In this document: in pieces, positions 61,204-64,000 of the stretch
How the letters are laid out: each line of letters begins with the position of its first letter
How positions within the stretch are numbered: the first letter of the stretch is position 1
Assembly: GCA_964556475.1 (NCBI GenBank)
Contig: CAZKVU010000002.1
Coordinates: 12,460 to 76,459 of the forward strand
Source: CAZKVU01 sp964556475
GTDB taxonomy: Bacteria > Patescibacteriota > Microgenomatia > UBA1406 > HO2-37-13b
Direction of reading: 5' to 3'
DNA: 64,000 nucleotides
Translations under genes and position numbers: made by a program
Notes under the pieces: model-generated
Databases searched by the model: none
What the model was told of the DNA's origin: nothing
Seen by the model: the letters and a program-made list of their open reading frames with translations, nothing else

Positions 61204-62233
61204 AAAAAAGATAGATATTTGGATGCTTGTTGCTATGTTTGGTCTCTGTTTATTCGGAGCATTCAACATGTATGGCATACGTCCCGATTTATTATCACAT
61301 TTTCTGGCATACATGCTAGTCGGTTGGATTGCCTTCTTCAGCGTTAGATTTGTTAACATTGAGCTGTTAAAGCATAATAGCAAAACAATTTTTCTCGTTT
61401 TTATCTCACTTTTTATTATTAACTTCCTGTTTTCACGAGGAATTCGCGGAAGCAGACGCTGGATTGACTTATACATTTTTCAATTTCAGACATCGGAATT
61501 TTTTAAACCGTTCTTTCTTATAATTGTTGCTCATTTATTAAGTTTTGAGAAAAAGTTTCAGAGCAACCGATTACTAATACTCATTCCAACAGTCGCAATA
61601 CCAGTTATAGCTATTTTTATTCAGCCGGATCTCGATACTGCCATATTATATTTTTCTGTATTTGTTATTTTGCTTTATTTTGCCGGTACATCTACACGGC
61701 TCGTTGCGTATGGATTATCGGTTATCTCACTTTTAGTTCCATTTGTGTGGATGCTGCTTAAAGATTATCAAAAAAATCGTATTTTTGGATTTCTTGATCC
61801 CGATCTTGATCCACAAGGAATAACGTACAATCTAACGCAGTCTATTATTGCTGCAGGATCAGGAGGTATATTTGGAAAAGGCCTGGGTTTTGGCACTCAA
61901 GCTCGATATAGATTTCTACCGGAATTCCAAACTGATTTTGCCTTTTCATCACTTGTAGAACAGTTCGGTTTTATCGGTGGCATGATTATCATTGTGCTTT
62001 ATGCGATGCTCATTTTCAGACTGATTAAAAGATTGTTTGAGAAAAAGGAATCACCATTCCGATATCTATTTTTAATCGGAACTATCACCTTTCTTTCAGC
62101 ATCATTTTTTATGAATATAGGTATGAATTTGGGGCTCATGCCTATTACAGGTATTGCACTTCCATTTATATCATACGGAGGTTCATCGATTGTTTCGACT
62201 TTATTGTTGTTGGGATTTGCTTTATCGATATAG
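61196..62233 (+). CDS. rodA: RodA-type SEDS lipid II glycosyltransferase
   Basis: Second SEDS polymerase, 345 residues with about ten membrane segments: SRRWIDLYIFQFQTSEFFKPF near 85, QPDLDTAILYF near 142, VEQFGFIGGMI near 257 and ALPFISYGGSSIVSTLLLLGF near 320. The usual QPDLGT is QPDLDT. GTG start overlaps ileS by 8 bp. Likely acts in side-wall growth, while FtsW serves the septum; no matching PBP2/MreBCD genes are in the window. Confidence 0.88.
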   Translation: MNKKKIDIWMLVAMFGLCLFGAFNMYGIRPDLLSHFLAYMLVGWIAFFSVRFVNIELLKHNSKTIFLVFISLFIINFLFSRGIRGSRRWIDLYIFQFQTSEFFKPFFLIIVAHLLSFEKKFQSNRLLILIPTVAIPVIAIFIQPDLDTAILYFSVFVILLYFAGTSTRLVAYGLSVISLLVPFVWMLLKDYQKNRIFGFLDPDLDPQGITYNLTQSIIAAGSGGIFGKGLGFGTQARYRFLPEFQTDFAFSSLVEQFGFIGGMIIIVLYAMLIFRLIKRLFEKKESPFRYLFLIGTITFLSASFFMNIGMNLGLMPITGIALPFISYGGSSIVSTLLLLGFALSI

Positions 62234-62239
62234 TTCATA

Positions 62240-62245
62240 TATAAT
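62240..62245 (+). promoter_or_regulatory. -10 box of rplU-rpmA
   Basis: TATAAT 8 nt before the rplU ATG at 62254, right after the rodA stop. Confidence 0.55.
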
Positions 62246-62253
62246 ATTTCTCT

Positions 62254-62562
62254 ATGAAATTTGCAATTATTCGAACTGGTGGAAAGCAGTATTTTGTCAA
62301 AAAAGATGACGAGATAGTTATTGATCAACTAAAACACGACAAAGACGCTGAAGTGGAATTTGAAACACTTGCCAGAGGTGATTTGGAAAAGAATACGATT
62401 GAGTTAGGAGCACCAGCTTTAAAAGGAGGAGTTAAGGGTACTGTTATGGATAATGGCAAAGGTGATAAAATAAGAGTTGCACGATTCAAAGCAAAAGTTC
62501 GATATAGAAAAGTAAGAGGATTCAGACCATCCTTGTCACAAGTTAAAATAACATCAATTTAA
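62254..62562 (+). CDS. rplU: Ribosomal protein bL21
   Basis: Large-subunit protein of 102 residues: MKFAIIRTGGKQYFVKKDDEIVIDQL at the start and the signature RVARFKAKVRYRKVRGFRP near the end, both matching bL21. It precedes rpmA by 3 bp in the usual order. The leaderless start is notable for a highly expressed gene. Confidence 0.97.
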   Translation: MKFAIIRTGGKQYFVKKDDEIVIDQLKHDKDAEVEFETLARGDLEKNTIELGAPALKGGVKGTVMDNGKGDKIRVARFKAKVRYRKVRGFRPSLSQVKITSI

Positions 62563-62565
62563 ACC

Positions 62566-62811
62566 ATGGCACATACAAAGTCGCAGAAGGCGGCAAAAGG
62601 AAATAGAGATTCTATCTCAAAGAGACTTGGTATTAAACTTTACGGAGGTCAAGCCGCCGATGGTGGGAATATTATTGTACGCCAAAGAGGAATGACTTTT
62701 AAACCTGGTGTTGGTACATATATGGGCAAGGATTATACGATTCATGCAGAAGCAAAAGGTACTGTCAAATTCATAACACGAAAAGGACGCAAACACGTAA
62801 CGGTTGTATGA
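62566..62811 (+). CDS. rpmA: Ribosomal protein bL27
   Basis: Large-subunit protein of 81 residues: MAHTKSQKAAKGNRDSISKRLGIK, then the signature GGQAADGGNIIVRQRGMTF and GVGTYMGKDYTIHAEAKGTV. It begins directly with MAHTK and so lacks the cleaved N-terminal extension found in Firmicutes. It overlaps the ParB-type HTH gene by 4 bp. Confidence 0.97.
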   Translation: MAHTKSQKAAKGNRDSISKRLGIKLYGGQAADGGNIIVRQRGMTFKPGVGTYMGKDYTIHAEAKGTVKFITRKGRKHVTVV

Positions 62812-63371
62812 AGCCAGATGTAGAAAATATCTACCAAAATATCCGCACAGAAAGTGACCCTATTGAGAAAAGCAAACTCCTCACGATTCTTCATTCTGAC
62901 AAAGAGATAACGATTACCAGTATTGCTCAAGAGCTCGGCTATACCATTGCTCATGTGAGCAATTTACTGCGTTTGTCACGATTGCCTGATCTGATTCTTG
63001 ATGGTTACTATTCCGGACTTGTTCAATACACACATCTGTTATTACTATCTCGTTTAAAGAGCCAAAAAGACATGATAGAAGCGTATGAATTAACATTGCA
63101 GCAGTCTTTTACAACCGCCATGTTAGAGGATTATATTAGAGAAAAATTACACAATATCGAAACTTTCCCTGATAAAGTTGACAGTCAAACTAAAGATGCA
63201 ATACGGAATTTTTTTTCAACCCTTGATCCAAGTGCTAAAATCAAATTGGTTCAGACACGACTGCGTACGAAAATTACTATCACATACGAGGGTAATACTA
63301 AGAAGACGACATCTATTCTCGAAAAATTATGCTCGCAGCTGAACAATGCTACTGAACGAAAGGATTCTTAA
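62808..63371 (+). CDS. Orphan ParB-type HTH protein
   Basis: A 187-residue protein with the central helix-turn-helix and following helices of ParB/Spo0J: ITITSIAQELGYTIAHVSNLLRLSRLPDLILDGYYSGLVQYTHLLLLSRLK (about 33-83). The N-terminal CTPase/nuclease domain of ParB (GERR region) is missing; a short C-terminal basic region replaces the dimer domain. Start codon overlaps the rpmA stop by 4 bp; the end overlaps lepB by 23 bp. It probably binds DNA; role in segregation or gene control is open. Confidence 0.75.
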   Translation: MKPDVENIYQNIRTESDPIEKSKLLTILHSDKEITITSIAQELGYTIAHVSNLLRLSRLPDLILDGYYSGLVQYTHLLLLSRLKSQKDMIEAYELTLQQSFTTAMLEDYIREKLHNIETFPDKVDSQTKDAIRNFFSTLDPSAKIKLVQTRLRTKITITYEGNTKKTTSILEKLCSQLNNATERKDS

Positions 63372-63912
63372 TGAGTCCAAGTTTATCAGCAGGGAAATAT
63401 CTAAAGAAGACACGCCCGACAACATGTTTTTCTGAAACCGGTCCAAACGATCGGGAATCAGATGAGCGTGGACGATTATCACCCATCACAAAAATATAAT
63501 CAGCTGGCACAGTTACTTCCTGACCTTCTGTGAGAAATCCACCATCAAACGTACTCGTTGTGACATGATCAAGATATGGCTCATTCAGTTCCTTGTCATT
63601 TAGATATACTTTTCCTCCCTCAACACGCACTGTATCACCGGGTAATCCAATAATTCTTTTTATAAAATCAATATCAGAGTTTTGCGGTGAATCAAACACA
63701 ACAACGTCGCCTCTTCTAAAGGTGCCAATTCTGTATGCGAGTTTATTAGTTAAAATGTATTGTCCATTTCTAAATGTTGTGTCCATTGATGCGCCACGGA
63801 CTTGATGAGGCTGCATAATAAAGAGGTATACAACAATAAAAATTGACCCGACAAATGTGATGGTTTCAAGAATATCCATCACAAACTCAAGTACTTTCTT
63901 CAAAATACTCAT
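63349..63912 (-). CDS. lepB: Signal peptidase I
   Basis: Cleaves signal peptides of exported proteins. The 187 residues have one membrane segment (about 13-35) and then the catalytic Ser in VRGASMDTTFRNGQYIL near 38 (GxSM box, with TT for the usual PT), the catalytic Lys in IDFIKRIIGLPGDTV near 82, and box E GDNRPRSSDSRSFGPV near 143. Convergent with the ParB-type gene, overlapping its 3' end. Leaderless start predicted. Confidence 0.95.
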   Translation of the reverse strand: MSILKKVLEFVMDILETITFVGSIFIVVYLFIMQPHQVRGASMDTTFRNGQYILTNKLAYRIGTFRRGDVVVFDSPQNSDIDFIKRIIGLPGDTVRVEGGKVYLNDKELNEPYLDHVTTSTFDGGFLTEGQEVTVPADYIFVMGDNRPRSSDSRSFGPVSEKHVVGRVFFRYFPADKLGLIKNPFVQ

Positions 63913-63918
63913 GGTGAC

Positions 63919-63948
63919 ATTGTACGAAAAATTGTCACAACTTTACAA
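63919..63948 (-). promoter_or_regulatory. lepB promoter
   Basis: On the minus strand: TTGTAA (63948-63943), 18-bp spacer, TACAAT (63924-63919), then 6 nt to the ATG at 63912. Confidence 0.6.
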
Positions 63949-63969
63949 GGGCAGAAATCAAAATAATGC

Positions 63970-63978
63970 TGCTATAAT
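63970..63978 (+). promoter_or_regulatory. Extended -10 promoter of a gene beyond the window
   Basis: TGCTATAAT followed after 9 nt by an ATG at 63988; the gene it serves continues past the window end and cannot be named. Confidence 0.5.
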
Positions 63979-64000
63979 AGTTACAAAATGTCTTGTAGCT

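Overview
The window looks like chromosomal DNA of an ultra-small bacterium of the Candidate Phyla Radiation (Patescibacteria). The evidence is AT-rich, tightly packed genes, many shortened versions of housekeeping proteins (RecO, MurE, RsmH), a stand-alone PolA-type 5'-3' exonuclease, DUF4012 and GT-C membrane proteins, and almost no Shine-Dalgarno motifs. UGA is used as stop (ftsZ, murC), so this is not the UGA=Gly code of SR1/Gracilibacteria. I cannot fix the lineage below the radiation.

Layout. 1-12.6 kb: secA (5' end outside), a COG4586/4587/3694-type ABC exporter, eno, a 5'-3' exonuclease ending in a beta-clamp-binding motif, ftsH, a tsaC-tsaE fusion plus tsaD, two small unknown genes, and a tRNA pair separated by a 54-bp tandem repeat built from the 5' end of a tRNA. 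12.6-30.6 kb: a surface polysaccharide locus with an initiating sugar-phosphate transferase, DUF4012, recO, manC, six GT4/GT2 genes upstream of the terminal GT2, two GT39-like enzymes, a hexapeptide acyltransferase and an O-antigen ligase/polymerase. It is interrupted at 20.09-21.14 kb by a GC-rich island carrying one lipoprotein with a strong Shine-Dalgarno site. 30.6-33.3 kb: glyS and two secreted/anchored unknowns. 33.3-64 kb: a very large division and cell wall (dcw) cluster: mraZ, rsmH, ftsL, ftsI, murE-like, an EEP phosphatase, yfiH, murC, murB, murA, a GlmU-like nucleotidyltransferase, yvcK, dgkA, mraY, a murL-like epimerase, murD, ftsW, murG, ftsQ, ftsA, ftsZ, a PCD-like gene, a second EEP phosphatase, ileS, rodA, rplU, rpmA, an orphan ParB-type HTH protein and lepB. 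murF, ddl and murI are not in the window.

How it works together. The dcw cluster encodes nearly the whole path from UDP-GlcNAc to lipid II and its polymerisation. The D-glutamate step is apparently done by MurL epimerisation after MurD adds L-Glu. Polysaccharide genes and the ABC exporter would build and export a surface glycan.

Gene expression. A recurrent signal is a -10 box (often TGnTATAAT) lying 6-9 nt before the start codon of the first gene in a transcription unit, which puts the transcription start at or next to the AUG. Leaderless mRNA therefore seems to be the rule here. This spacing also corrects several start codons (ftsH, a GT2, a GT-C protein) and makes the Shine-Dalgarno-bearing GC-rich island stand out as foreign or chimeric.

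The most interesting items are the MurL/MurD pair inside the dcw cluster, the tRNA-derived 54-bp array, the GC-rich island with a possible structured RNA at its edge, and the leaderless promoter architecture with an MraZ operator overlapping the mraZ start codon.
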